A stretch of 64,000 nt of DNA from Scedosporium boydii (Eukaryota; Ascomycota; Sordariomycetes; Microascales; Microascaceae), in NCBI GenBank assembly GCA_002221725.1, contig NJFT01000105.1, positions 1-64,000 on the forward strand. Reading direction: 5' to 3'. The translations under genes were made by a program, and so were the position numbers. Under the pieces are notes generated by a model. That model ran no database searches. It worked only from the letters and a program-made list of their open reading frames with translations, and had not been told where the DNA came from. Shown here piece by piece: positions 46,708 to 59,200 of this stretch; the first letter of the stretch is position 1; each line of letters opens with the position of its first letter.

Positions 46708-47969
46708 TCACGCAGGATCAACCACGACGAACTCGCGGGAAACGACCACCCTCGATATCCCGCTGGCCGATCTGTACAAGGTCCTGACGTTGTCTCGTAT
46801 TTCGTTGAGCAGGCCGACCGTCGCACCCGATGACCGACCATACAAAAAGACTTCAGTCCCGATCCTTTGCTCGAACAAATCACAGAGAGTTCGGCTAGGG
46901 CCACCAGTAGTTCCGTTTCCTCGCAATAGATTCTCGGTGATCCCGCAGGGGAAGTCAGGACTTGAATCTTTTTCGCGCTCATATAGGATATCTAGTATCC
47001 TGCTGAATTCCAAGGCGGCATCGCGTGGTAGCGTCTAAATATCAACCAATATAGATGTCAGTATGCATAGGTACCACCCGGTCCGAAGTCCACGCAGCGC
47101 ATACTTACGTTCCTCCCGGGATTTGCAGATGGGAATCTCCGGCCACCTAGTCGTGTCAACGCCCAGTTAGAGACGCCATGGTGGGGCTCAGGTTGTTGAA
47201 TCCCAGAGCTTGGAATCACTTCTCCAAGAGTGGAATTCTCGTTGAAAAAGTCCATCAAGTCGACAAGGAGACCCTCTTTATCGGCGAGTTCAGAGGTGAG
47301 CCGAGTTTTCTCCTGCTCTAGGTACGAGGTCCATGATTCCGGAACTCCGTCCCGTGCCAGGGCCTCCCTGGCACGGAGCCTGACAACCGAGAAACCCCAT
47401 TCGCGCCCTATGCCATGGACTCGGTCGAGACTCGGTCCGATTGGAAGGTTACTTGCCCTTCCGTAGTAGACCACGAAATACTCGTCCGCGACTACTAACG
47501 TAAATGCAAAGTCCTGAGGAGGAAATTAAACGCCTCCACAATGTGATGGCAAGTGATGGCGCTATGGCACACGAGGGTCTTCTTGTTAGAGATTCGAACG
47601 TAAAGGCCGAGGGTGCTTGAATGCTTGGCCCGTCTCGGTGCTAGGCTTACACCTATCGTGGGGCTCATAATGTAGCGTCCCTTAATATTCCAAAGCCGCG
47701 CTCGTGTGATAGATTTCCGGCGAAAGACCTACGCTGTCGTCGTTGACGTTTGGGCTGTGCCCTTGCAATATGTTATGAACTTTCTTCGCTAGCTAGCAGG
47801 TTCCGAAGTATTCTGACGATTTCATCAGTGACATCGTGTAGCATTCTCTAAGCGATTAAATAATCCAGGTGTTAGCACGAGCAGGTAGCATACTCTGGAA
47901 GCCTACACGGCATGCACTTACGTCCTTTGCATCAAGGTTGGTGTCTATTATTCTCGTCCGCGTCCGCAT
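46708..47969 (-). pseudogene. Decayed trypsin-like serine protease-domain protein
   Basis: A chain of fragments on the minus strand resembles fungal proteins with an S1-protease-like domain. They are MRTRTRIIDTNLDAKD, an intron at 47921-47848 with GTAAGT donor, GCTAACA branch and CTTAG acceptor, RMLHDVTDEIVRILRNLL, a stop, and then GVSLAPRRAKHSSTLGLYV followed by TCHHIVE, where His would be catalytic. After a register change come DEYFVVYYGRASNLPIGPS and a GTAAGT/TTTAG intron (47108-47035). Last is VFLYGRSSGATVGLLNEIRD, the strand before the expected GDSGS serine motif. The frame then stops at 46708 and no GDSG is readable. Family assignment is from pattern recognition and is moderate. It lies directly upstream of, and parallel to, the helicase remnant. 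Confidence 0.5.
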
Positions 47970-50413
47970 CTTCGCCGACCTTGTATCCATCGCCAGGCTG
48001 TGCCCTCGGCTCTCCTGCGAAGTGTACCCGCGCCTCTAACATGGCGGTCCGTCACGACGGTTGGGCATGTCGTCGCCAGTCTGAGAAGATTGCTTCGGGT
48101 CATACGAAATCGATGTCGTATAGGTAGCTAATGCTAATAGTCTCGTGAGCCAAGGGAAGAGCATAGAATTGGATTTCTATATAAAAAAAAAGGAGAAAAC
48201 AAGAGCAAAAAGAGGAAGAAAAAGCAGAGGTAAAAAAAAACATACAACACCGGGGATTCGCTGGTCGTCACCGACCCAACTACTAGTCCGGCGCTTCGCA
48301 GCTTGTGTACAGGGGAGCGGACGGGACCCTCAATTGTCTGCGAGCTATGGTCGTATGTATTGGGGATGGCTTCTAGACCAGCCTATGAGGGAAACTTGAA
48401 GAAGACGGCTTAATGAGGAACGCAGGTGGTCGCCCCATCTTCGATTAGAATGTTCGGCGGAGCAGCTCGCCGCTTCGAGATAGGAGGTATTAGAGAAGCG
48501 CAGCCATGCCCTGTAGAATGTATAATAGAAAACGTACCCTGGTAGCATTAGAGATGGAAATCCGGATCGAGTTGGGGGATTGTAGGTTAGGTCTAGGTTC
48601 TATCTTGGGGGGTTGTGATGAAGGGGTAGAAGGCGTTGATATAGTAGAATCCAGCCTGCACCCACTCCTGATTCACGTCCGTGAAATGTATTCAAACATG
48701 AGAGACCAGAGCAGAAGGTACTGTCGATCTAGAGACCTTCCTTTTTGGTCTGGGAAACCTCACATGTGTTCGCTCGTCCGTCAGGTCCGCGCCTCCCTCT
48801 TTCTCGACAGATGACTTCTTAATCTACCTGCTCCCGAATGCCTTCCCTCGTTTGGGGAGCAGGTACTGAAATCTTTTCCCAGCTTTATATAATGGGTAAG
48901 AGCTATCCAAGCTATCCGACTGGAGCGGGAAGCCGAGAGTTTTGGAGTAAGGGTACAGTAGTATCGACGTAAGGGCAGGTACGGGGCTTGTGGACACACA
49001 TTCTAGAGAGAAGCTGAGCAGCGATCGAAAAAATAGTGACGACCGCTGTGGCAGGGTACGGCACGAATGTGGTGGAGTGACTTGCTCCTGTGAGATTGAC
49101 CTCAAATGGCCCGTCTATCAGTCTATCATGTTGCATGAAAGCCGTGCTATGCCACTTAGATTGGCTCTGGATCAGCTGGTTGTCTGCCCTCGCTTCGCCA
49201 GCTGATAGAGTGGTAGAGAGATATCAATGTTGCACTCCAGGATGGCATTCGGGAGCCTCGGCGCCAAGTCCGATCTTAATATCGCGGACAACTGCAAGGG
49301 GGAGGGAAGACTGAGAGACGTAGACGGCGTCTTCTGAGCATGTAAGTTTGACATCTCAGCGTGCGTGCCATCCTACATTGATCATAGGGATGGGGTCATA
49401 TCAGCAAGGGTGCAGAGTTGGACGAGATCCTGGGTCCTCACGCCACTCGAGCGAGATTTGTCCCGCATGCGCTTCTTCTAGATACCTTTCAGATAATCCT
49501 GATTTGGCGCTGAGGCTGCCATCTAGTATAATGTGGCCTGTCTGAGGATATGGAGTCGGGGACTGTATGTAGGACTGTCAATGTCCTCAAGAGCTAATGA
49601 GCTACCTCTGGTGTGTTATCCTTCTGGCCTCGTCGTGGCAAATGATTGGGAAGGGTAATGATAATGGATGGGCATTGGGATATTGCCATGACGTCGGCAA
49701 GGAAGGACGGCAAGCTGGGGTCCGGCCAAATGGGTTGAGAGCTTGGTCCATGATTCTGTCGCTGTGATCATCCCCTGCCTCCCGAATACTTCGCCAATAT
49801 TCTCCTAGACTCTAGTTGAGCTCTTTCCAAGCCGAGAAAACCCATCCCGCCTCAATGAGGTAGTAAAAAGGCTCTCCCCCTGAGCCGATGGAGCGACGTC
49901 TCCCCTCCGAACTCTGCAAGAGGCTCCAGACCTGGTATCGTTACGACTGTTCAGACTGTCTGCGGGATAATGAAACACCTAAAATTCTACCATCATGCCA
50001 GATTCCAAGCAAAATATGGTATGATTTTCCCCAAGAACGATTTATTGCGCATCCGTTGAGGCGCAAAACAGGGAAAAAAAAAAAGGCACACACCCGAAAT
50101 GCCGAGGGATGGCCTTTTTTTACCGATGGTACTTCGTAGATGCCATCTCCTTGGTCCGCCCAGCAAAATGCCACCCGATTGCCGCCCTTTGGTTGGCTCC
50201 TTGGAGCCCCCGGCCCTGCTGCTCGGTCGGAGAGGCGGAGTTGTGGACCACGGTCCGAGCCTTAATTAGGAGCGTCCCCCACGAATCTAGTTCTTTTCTA
50301 GTTTACTTTTTGATTCCGAACAAACTCGGTCCTTGGATTGAATTAATTCAGGATTCCCTGTTTCCTTCCAACGGGCCTGAGGGTTCTCTTCAGGTTCCTT
50401 GTTCTGTGACTCC
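47970..50413. other. Gene-poor stretch, nothing recognised
   Basis: Only short overlapping frames without motifs. An A-rich purine tract occurs at 48180-48240. A GTACTTCGTA near-palindrome is at 50129-50138. Confidence 0.45.
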
Positions 50414-50698
50414 ATGGAAACCACTGACGAAGACTCCCCGTTCCACTTCGGAGCTTACGCGGAGAACAAGATCCACACATCCGAACCTCGAGCCGAAGGT
50501 AGCCAGCACGAAGAGCCTGCCCTGCAACTCAAACTCTACTTCGATTTCAGTCCCGTCCTCGACACCTCGAACGGGTCCGAGTTTCTCTCTGTTCCTCGGT
50601 TCTTCCTATCCAGAAGCACTCTGCCAACCCAACACCGAGCACGCGTTTCCTCAGCCCCGTCGTCGAACGAGATATCAATCGATCGGAATTCATTGTGA
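50414..50698 (+). CDS. Possible small protein of unknown function
   Basis: ATG-initiated frame of 94 codons (METTDEDSPFHFGAYAENKI ... SIDRNSL) preceded by a C/T-rich leader-like stretch. The third positions are G/C-rich, as in the neighbouring genes, but no domain, signal peptide or membrane segment is visible. It could be a chance frame or the first exon of a longer gene; I found no convincing continuation. Confidence 0.25.
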   Translation: METTDEDSPFHFGAYAENKIHTSEPRAEGSQHEEPALQLKLYFDFSPVLDTSNGSEFLSVPRFFLSRSTLPTQHRARVSSAPSSNEISIDRNSL

Positions 50699-51569
50699 CG
50701 AGTTTTTCCCTTTCCAATTATGCAGATGTTGCGGCAAGCGGGCAAGAGGGCAACGACCTCTCACGTCTTCCCCGGCTGGCCTATTCTCGCGCGGTAGGTG
50801 ATTAGAGTAAGCTGTACTAGCGATCGAATTGCGAAGGGGTAAGAGTCAACGGTAAAGAGACAGGAGAGGAAAAGAAAGAAAAGGAAACGAGAAGAATGTA
50901 TCTTTCTCCATCGAACTCTTGTCCCAGGAGCCATCGGCCTGAAATGCGCTCCCACGTCATACTCAGCAAAACGGCTGCCCTACCTCCGCACGACGACTGA
51001 CATCGACAGGCCCGATTCTTTTTTGTCTGTACGTGGCCGACGACATCCCACTGAAGCGTCTATCGATATCATTTAGGCTCGCGATTCATCCAAGGTAGGG
51101 TTGTATAAACGCTGTCTACTCCAGAGGCGAACAGAAAAGCGACACAGAAATACTCAACGCGAAAAAAAAGAGGCAACGAGCCAAGCATACATTGAACGAA
51201 ATGACTAATCACATGCCTTTCCTCCCCTATTTACTTCCTAGTCTACAGGCCAATTCTTTTCGAGAAGAAAAAAGTTCCCTTTCCATTTTATATACCGTCC
51301 GCCGTCTATAAGACCAGAATATTGGGGAGAGGGCCATGAGGCTTTTTGGGTGTTTTGGGGGGAATGAGAAAAGCGAGGCCAGGTCCAATGGCCGCATCAC
51401 CAAATCAACGCGCCGCGCTCCTTTACCAGTTGTTCCTGTCCGTCTGTGTTGGTTTGGACCATGTCCGTCATCAATTTGCAAGTTTTGGTTTCTGGAGGGA
51501 ACCGCAACCCCCCTTGTGTTTCGTTTCACATCGCCATCATCTCAGAGTCGGGTTGAATCCGCTTAGAAT
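50699..51569. other. 3' region of aat1
   Basis: No gene seen. The stretch next to 51569 should be the 3' UTR of the aminotransferase, which is read on the minus strand. Confidence 0.4.
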
Positions 51570-53409
51570 CTAACCCTTGACCTTGAAGATGGACTCGGCG
51601 AGACGGCCGACGTTGGCGGTGGTAATACCGGCGACGGAGATACGGCCGTCACGGGTGGCATAGACGGAACTCTCCTTGGCGAGAACATCCATCTGCTCGG
51701 GGGTAAGACCGGTGTAGGCAAACATGCCGATCTGGCTGGTGATGTGGGACCAGTCGTGCTGGGAACCGAGCTTCTCAAGGTTGTCCTTGAGGAGGGCGCG
51801 CATGGAGATGATGCGATCAGCCATCTCCTTGACCTCACCGAGCCACTGGGTGTAGAGGGCAGGTGTGTTGAGAATCTCAGAGGCGATGCGCGCACCGTGG
51901 ATGGGGGGGTTGGAGTAGAGGGGACGGACGAGGATCTTGATCTGCGAGTCGACGCGCTTCTTCTCCTCGGCATTCTCACACACGATGGAGAAGGCACCAA
52001 CACGCTCACCGTAAAGACCCATGTTCTTGGCGAACGACTGGGCAAGGCAGATGTTGTGACCCTGCTCGACGAAGTGGCGGACGGCGAAGGCGTCCTTGTT
52101 GGTGTCACCAGAAGCGAAGCCCTGGTAGGCCATGTCGAAGAAGGAGAAGTGGCCGGCGTCAGCGACGGCCTTGGAGATCTCTTTCCATTGCTCCTGGGTG
52201 GGGTCAACACCAGTGGGGTTGTGGGCGCAGGCGTGGAAGAGGAAGATGCTGCCCTTGGGGGCGGCCTTGATGTCGGCGATCATGCCCTCGAAGTCGAGGC
52301 CGATGGTGTCCTTGTTGTAGTACCTGTACTTCTCGACCTTGAGGCCGGAGTCGGTGAAGACGGCACCGTGGTTAGCCCACGAAGGCGTGGGGATGTAGAT
52401 GTTCTTGGCGCTGGGGTAGAAGCGGGCAAGGAAGGCGCCACCGATGCGGAGAGCACCAGTGCCGGAGATGGACTGGGTGATGGCGAGGCGGTCGAGGGCG
52501 GAGCTGTCCTTGCCGTAGGCGAGCTCGGCGGCGGCCTTGGTGAACTCGGGAAGACCGGTGATGCCAGCATACTCCTTGTTCAGGCGGGCGGCGACGATCT
52601 TGTCCTCAGCAGCGCGGACGGAGGGGAGAACGTAGGGCTTGCCAGCATTATCGCGGTAGGCACCAACACCTGCAGGGCACGGAAATGCATCGTTAGCTAG
52701 AGCTGATCGTGTAGTAATCAATCGTAATCTGTTTCTACATCTCCAAGCTGGAGCTCTCGCAATCATATGCTAAATCTGAGAAGCTTAAGTGGTTCGATTT
52801 ATAGTGGGTCCATACCGAGGTTGATCTTCTTGTCGAAAGTGTCGGCTTTGAAAGCTTCGGTGATACCTGTAAGGAACGAAGTTGTTAGCGATTGCGGCTC
52901 TGCTGCAGGATCGCGAAACGTGGTGGAAGGATTAAAGGGGAAAAATTCCGAGTGGGATTGGCTGCAACATACCAAGAATAGCCTATAGAGAGCGGCAAAC
53001 GAAATCGCACAGCGGTCAGCATGCATGCAGGCTCATCACGAGAGTAAAAGAGAGCTTTCTCATAATAGTTTCGAGTTTCGTTTCTTTCGCAATCGAATTC
53101 GAGGAAGGTCATTGAAGGTTGGGGAATACTCACATCCTAAAGAGAATCAATGGTTAGCAGCTGGACAGAACAGATGACATCCCAAGGTCGCCAGCAGAGC
53201 CATAATGCCAGTGCTGTCTTGTCCATTGAACAATCAACAGGGCACAGAAATGCAATGGAAGCAGAAGATAAATATGTTGAAGCACTTACGGGAGGGCCCT
53301 GGGGAACATTGGCCCAGGTGGAGGCAGATCGGACAACAGTCGCGTTGAGAGCAGAAGCTCCCTTGATGGCGAATCGCCTACCACCAATGATTCGAATAGC
53401 AGGCAGCAT
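51570..53409 (-). CDS. aat1: Mitochondrial aspartate aminotransferase
   Basis: PLP enzyme interconverting aspartate + 2-oxoglutarate and oxaloacetate + glutamate; part of the malate-aspartate shuttle. Exons are 53409-53290, 53136-53134 (GAT only), 52982-52973 (10 nt), 52866-52816 and 52669-51570, giving 427 aa, the normal length. The N terminus ([17 protein letters not shown]) is a presequence-like basic stretch. Only with both tiny exons does the conserved QGPPDAILGITEAF stretch form. Later marks are [22 protein letters not shown], the PLP-lysine motif [16 protein letters not shown], and NPPIHGARI. Each microexon has standard flanks: TTTAG|GAT|GTGAGT and TATAG|10 nt|GTATGT. Strong codon bias opens a 318-codon antisense frame that is not a gene. 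Confidence 0.95.
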
Positions 53410-56257
53410 TGTGAATAGGAGTTATTAGGAGATAAGTGATGAAGGGGAAAAGAAAGAGAACAGAGTACAGATAAAAAAGGGCTTAAGGCTGAAGGACAAT
53501 GGCAGAAAGAAAGGAGGATGTAAAGTCAGATGAGAGAGGAAGGGAGAAAAAAAAAAGCTGGGAAAAATGACTCGGATCCAAATATCAAGCGTCGCCTGGG
53601 GGGGTGTGTCGATTGACTCGATTCTCTGGCGGAAGTAGCAATGACTGGCTGGGTTCTAACAATTCCAAGCCACCAAGTCCACCGGAGCAGGTAGGAACGC
53701 TCAAAGTGCTAAAAAATGCGGTCACGGACAAGAGGTGGTACCTTGTACTTCGTACTCCCAGTTTGACCTTCGTCATTGGCCCTTCCTGTGCGAAAACTGT
53801 CAGTAGCAAGTGCCCCCACGCGCCAACCGCACCTTCCGCAGCAAGGGTCCCTCCTCCACCACGATTCCACGCAGCGATCTGGTCCGAGCTGAGTTTGTCT
53901 TCGTTACCCTCAAACTTAGGCGAGTTCTGATTAGTTATTCTTTTAAATAAGATATATATAACTGGCACCCAGGACGTCTCCCAGGCTCTGTCATAACGTT
54001 CCTCCAAATGAGATCAAGAAACACCTCGCCCCTGGGGTATACAAGACTCCCAGGCCTCGTTCGTATGAAATGACAATAACACTGGCTGGCAAACTTGAGT
54101 CCTCTCACACGATTTCTGCAGGTCCTGCAAAGGCAAACCTCAAGCCATTCCTTCGGTGGCGCCCCGCTCAGCTGCACAGCTCGGTGGAGCTAATACTCGG
54201 AATTACCTTGCAATGATGGGAACCGGGCTCTCGTTCTAATTTGATATGCCTCCCTGATCCATTGAATATACTCACGACGACGAATTATTAGATGGGAATA
54301 ACTTACTATGTACTCGATTGCCCAGACGTCTGCTTCTTTGCTCTGAACAGGTTTGTCGGATCCACGATAGGCTTTCACAGCAAAACATCGTCCAGAAGCC
54401 ATCACTTTTTGCGACGAAGTAGTTCGTGCTTCAGCCAAGCCGATTTAAGACACTACCTTCTCCTCGGCGAGGCCCCGAGCGAGCCGTACTGTCGAGAATG
54501 CTCAACCCAAGCTTCTGGGCGATGCGGCATCTTGGTTGTCTATTCTCGTCGCTCCTCCAAGTGCCGGGCGCCGGGAGGACATCACCAATGACTATGGAGT
54601 GTACATAGGTAGTCCGCATGGCTGGTAGTTGACCGGGCCTTTAAAACCCATGTCGTCCCCGGTGTACAGAAGAAGAGATCTTGCTCTACGAAGTACAGGC
54701 GTTATTATATTCAATAAATGAATGTCGGTCGTACTCTGGCGCTGTTCTCCGTGCACTGTTGGTTGTGGTTGCTCTGGCTTTGGTAGTGACAGCTTTATCA
54801 CATGCTTCGTACGAACACTCAAGTACAAGGTACATTGGCATTCGCAGTTGGTGCTGTGGAAAGTGCTTCGCACGAAACACGAAACCCCTTTCCTCCATTT
54901 TTTACATCCTACAAATTTACAATCAACAAGCAACTCTACCCACATGAGGCTTCAAGAACCAAAAGATGCAATTTTCTAATTCTCATCGTGTTGACTTGCG
55001 CTTTAGCTTGAATCCCATAATGTCAGTGAGTCACTAACAACGAGGGGCCCCAACTTCTACTTCTTACTCTCACCGCCTCACCTCCCGAATAATACTCGTA
55101 CGGAGAAAGGAGCTCATGTCGATAATTTCCGCAATTGCATCGACTCGACATCGACGCCCTCACTTGCAGTCCCCCAATGGCACCTTTTCAGCCACCAAGT
55201 AGTATATTCACATCCTTTGCATCTCCGCTGCCATCGCCGCCCGCTCCGACGCATTTCAAATCCTTCATTGTTCTTTGTCGTCTCGTTTGACAGCTCTTGC
55301 GGGCATCTCCGGCTCCGCAGCTTCAATGCGCCCTCGTCATTTAACGGGACCGGGTAAAGTCCATCCCCAGTACGCAGGTCGCTAGGATTTTTAGTTTTCG
55401 ATCCTGTGGAGTCTTTCGAAGTACGACACTTCGGCGGCCCATGTATTGACTAGATCAGGACTAGGCCCTGAGAGCCTAGCGCCAATCAATTGGAGCGGAA
55501 AAAGAAGAGAATGGAGAAGTGTCAAGTAAAACTGTGGGGGCAAGGGAATATTCGCGATTGCGACTTCAGAGCTCCCTCGTTTTCGCGACTGGAGCTCGAG
55601 GAAGAAGGGGAAGAGTTGCCGCAATGCCGCCTTTGCGACAGCGTGGTTGCATCTCCGACGTCGGAACACCCCGGACGAAAGCTTGGTTTGAACCCTTGGA
55701 TGGTTTAATTTAACCCCGGACAACGGAGCACACTTCGCCCACTTTATATTTGCGGATCCGGCAGATGGTTTGCCCAGGGTAACGTCCAAATTCGTACTTC
55801 GTACTTGCTTTAGCGAGGTTTAGTTGTACTTCGTTTCATTACTCCATGGGGAGCTTCATCTACTTGTGGGCTCCTCTTCGGATGGCCTGGTCTGAGAAAG
55901 TGAATGGCAACTTGGCAAGTGATGATCACCATCGTAGTGAAGGCATTGGTCGGTTAATTCTAGTGGCGCTTGCTAGCTGAGGTCGCCCAGCTAGTGTTCG
56001 TGGTAATGCGGTCATAGCTCCTGGACGGGAAAGAAGGCAATTGATGGATCATGACCGCCAAGCAGAGCGCTCAACGTACTCGGTGGTTTTAGGAACCTTG
56101 ATTTATTCCTCGATATTCCTCAATCGAAGGACTAAAGTCATGATAAAAGCAAACATATCGGATATCAATCCCGCCTCGTACGCCATTCCATAGCAATAAA
56201 TCCACCATCTCTAAAGTAAACGCATCCTTCCCTTCCATTGGCGCCAGACAAGCTCAG
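53410..56257. other. Intergenic region between aat1 and the JmjC gene
   Basis: No gene seen in 2.8 kb. It is rich in the recurring near-palindrome: GTACTTCGTAC at 53745-53755, CTACGAAGTACAG at 54686-54698, TTCGAAGTACGA at 55415-55426 and TTCGTACTTCGTACTTG at 55791-55807. The part next to 53410 contains the aat1 promoter. Confidence 0.45.
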
Positions 56258-59200
56258 CTAGCTATCCCGTCGCGGTCGTCCCCTAGGCCGACCCCGTCCA
56301 CGACCCCTACCACGACCACGGGTCCCCCTCCCCCTAGCACCACCACGAGTTCTCCTCGCCGGGATCCCATCGTCAAAATCGTCATCAGAAGACGGGACGT
56401 CATCTTCCTCCTCGTCACTTTCGACGTCTCCGAGCTTCACAACGGTAGGACCTGAAGATCGCCCCGCAACAGTCCACCTCCTAGGCGGCGACGGAAGCTC
56501 GGGAATACCGGCATCCGAGTCCGACTCGTCAGAATTCTCGGGGGAACTTCCGTCAGAACCCGCAGCCGGATTGTAGGCATTGTCGACGAGCTCCTTCCTG
56601 CCGTGGGGGATCTTCTCCGGTTGCTCCTCTTCCTCCTCCTCCTGGTTCGTGACTGGTTCTTCATCCGCCTCTTTCGATGCTGAGATGGACGGTCGTACCG
56701 GGGTAGTCTTGATCGACGAAGAAGCAGACGCCTGAGGCTTACGCTGGCCGATCTTAAACTTCTTGCCCTTCAACTTCATGCGTTCGGCCATGGACATCAT
56801 CTTCATGCTACTCGGAGGTGCAGAGACCGGCGGCGAAGGCGATCGAGACGCATCCCGTAAGGCCGCAGCTGCGGGCTCGGATCGACGAGGACGACCCCTG
56901 GGTCTCTTAACGACCTCAGTAGGCGCCGAAGGTGATCGAGACGAATCTCGCAAGGGCGCAGTTTCAGAGCGGCGGGGACGACCTAGAGGTCTCTTAACAA
57001 CGGGCGCTGCCTGTTCCTCAAATTGCGAAGGGACGCTAACACTGGTTTCCGAGCGCCTAGGTCGGCCGGGTCTTCGCTTTACTGGGACGGGCTCGGCCGC
57101 CCCCGTCATCTCGACAGCACCGGAAACGCTACGCTCGACGCTTTCATTTACTTCTTCCGCATGGTCAACATTGTGCCCCAAGTCTCTCTCGAGTTCCTTT
57201 TCCAGATCAGCGGCGAGCATCTGCAGCTCATCATCAAGCGTCCTGTAGTCATCCGCCTCCGTAGTCTCCATAGTAGCTAGCGGGGCGGTCGTAAGTTCGG
57301 CTTCAGCGTCTGTATCAGCGGCGGAGACCACATTGCTAAGCCTCGACTTGGGTCGCCCGCGCTTCCTAGGTGGAGTGCCCTCCGTCGCCGGTGAACGGGC
57401 TGCGGGACTAGTAGTCGCTGCATTGGCACTTCGTGGCGGCCTGCCCCGTTTCTTTGGTGTAGGCGTGACCCCGTTCGTAGGCTCTCTAGGCCGTGCGTGT
57501 CGCGGTGGCTCGCCAGGCTCTCGCGCGGCTACAAGGTTGTTGGGGTCGTCTAGGAGTTCATCCAGATCATCAAAGTCCGCATATGGATGAAGGGGTTTCG
57601 CTCCACGAAGAGAGGGTCTGTAGATCTCATCGGTCTCCTCCTCGTCGGCGCTGCTGTCAGCCTCAGAATCGCCTGTGCCGTTGGCACCGTTACCACCAGC
57701 GGCAGCCTCCCTATGGCTCGCCTCTGCTGCCTTTCGTCCAGGCGTGGCAAACAGCGCTGGATCAACCTCGATGAATTCAAATTCATGTTGATCCCTCTTC
57801 GGCTTCTTCCTTTCGTAGCGAGGACGGATCTTGAACTCCGGATCTTCGTTTTCTTGTCGAGCCTTGCGCTTGAGCGCCCTAATAGACTTCTTAAGATACT
57901 CGGGGACATCCGGCTCGTCCAAGGCCATGCTTTCGGCGGTCGGCATCTGGTAGGGGTCAAAGAGAATCTTATCTGGACTGTCGTCCTGCTCGTAGTAACC
58001 CATACCAATCATGCGCTGAGGACCCATCATTGAAGGATCGGGGTATGAGGTCGACGTGTCACCCTCTTCCAAAAGCGCTGCTTCAACGAGGGCAAGCGGG
58101 TGATCAGGCGGTAGAGTAGGACCTTCTGGTCTAATCACATCAGGTCCAAGGTGGTCACCCGCAATAACATGACCGTTACCGGTCATTTCCACGTCCCCGT
58201 CATTGTCAGCGTCATGACCGTTGGTCGACGGGGGAGGCAGAAGTGGAGGACCGGCAACGTTCTGGGCTTCCTGAGACAGGACTTCGTTCGTCACCAAACC
58301 TGGATCCTGGGACTTGGCAATGTCAGCCTGCTCTCGCAGACGCTGCATGCGCTTGCTATTGTTGCTTCGGCTCTCCTCGCCCATGACCTTGAGCCAGGTG
58401 AGATTATGCATCCGGAAATCGACAAGGACCTCAACACTTCGATCATCGGCAATCGGCCGAGTATCATGCCCAAGCAGAGTATTCCTAGGCACGTACGGTT
58501 GCGTGGCACCTGACCGTCGGCAACCTCCGCAGTTGCATATCTTTAAGCACTTGGGACACTCCCAATACTCGCTCTCCTGCACAGCTTGCGGCATCATATC
58601 GAAGGCTCTGTACAGGACACCATAACAATAGGCCTCGCTGCATTCCGGATTGGAACATATTTGCACCTTATATGTGTATTCCGGGTGGCAGCAGACATGG
58701 CAGCGTCGAGTCTCGCCCACCTTGGGTTTTCTCCTCCTTTTCTTCTTCTTTGGCCGACCCTCATCATCAAGCTCTGGTTCCGACTCGATCGGTACTCTTT
58801 CGGGCTCAGGCTTGGTTATGTCCTTGAAAGGGCGCCTCTTTAGTGCCTCCTGGCACACCTGGGCGAGCGACTTCTTGCCTCTGCGCCCACGCGCGAGTTC
58901 GAGGGGCAGTGGCGAATTCTCCAAATCGACAAAGCCATCGCTCCGAATTATCATGGTCCGCCAATGTTCGTAATTGTCCACTAGTTCGGACCAATTCCAT
59001 TGCTCGCACCACCGAAGGCCCGAGACACAAAGACAAGAGCGACCCATGGCATAGCATTCCATGCAAACATCGTACGTATCCTCATCTCCGTCAAGCAGAG
59101 GCCGAATACAGTGCTTGCATGTAAGGAATCGATTGAAGATGTTGCTGCGGCAGTATGAGCAGGTAATGCAAGAGTCGAACGGTATAAACTCCACATCCTT

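Noticed and set aside
51744..52700. 318-codon plus-strand frame opposite aat1
   Set aside because: It mirrors the strongly biased codons of the aminotransferase; the peptide is a Gly/Val/Asp/Glu-rich shadow without any domain.
57333..58843. Several plus-strand frames opposite the JmjC gene
   Set aside because: They lie inside the single large exon, lack domains and reflect its codon bias.
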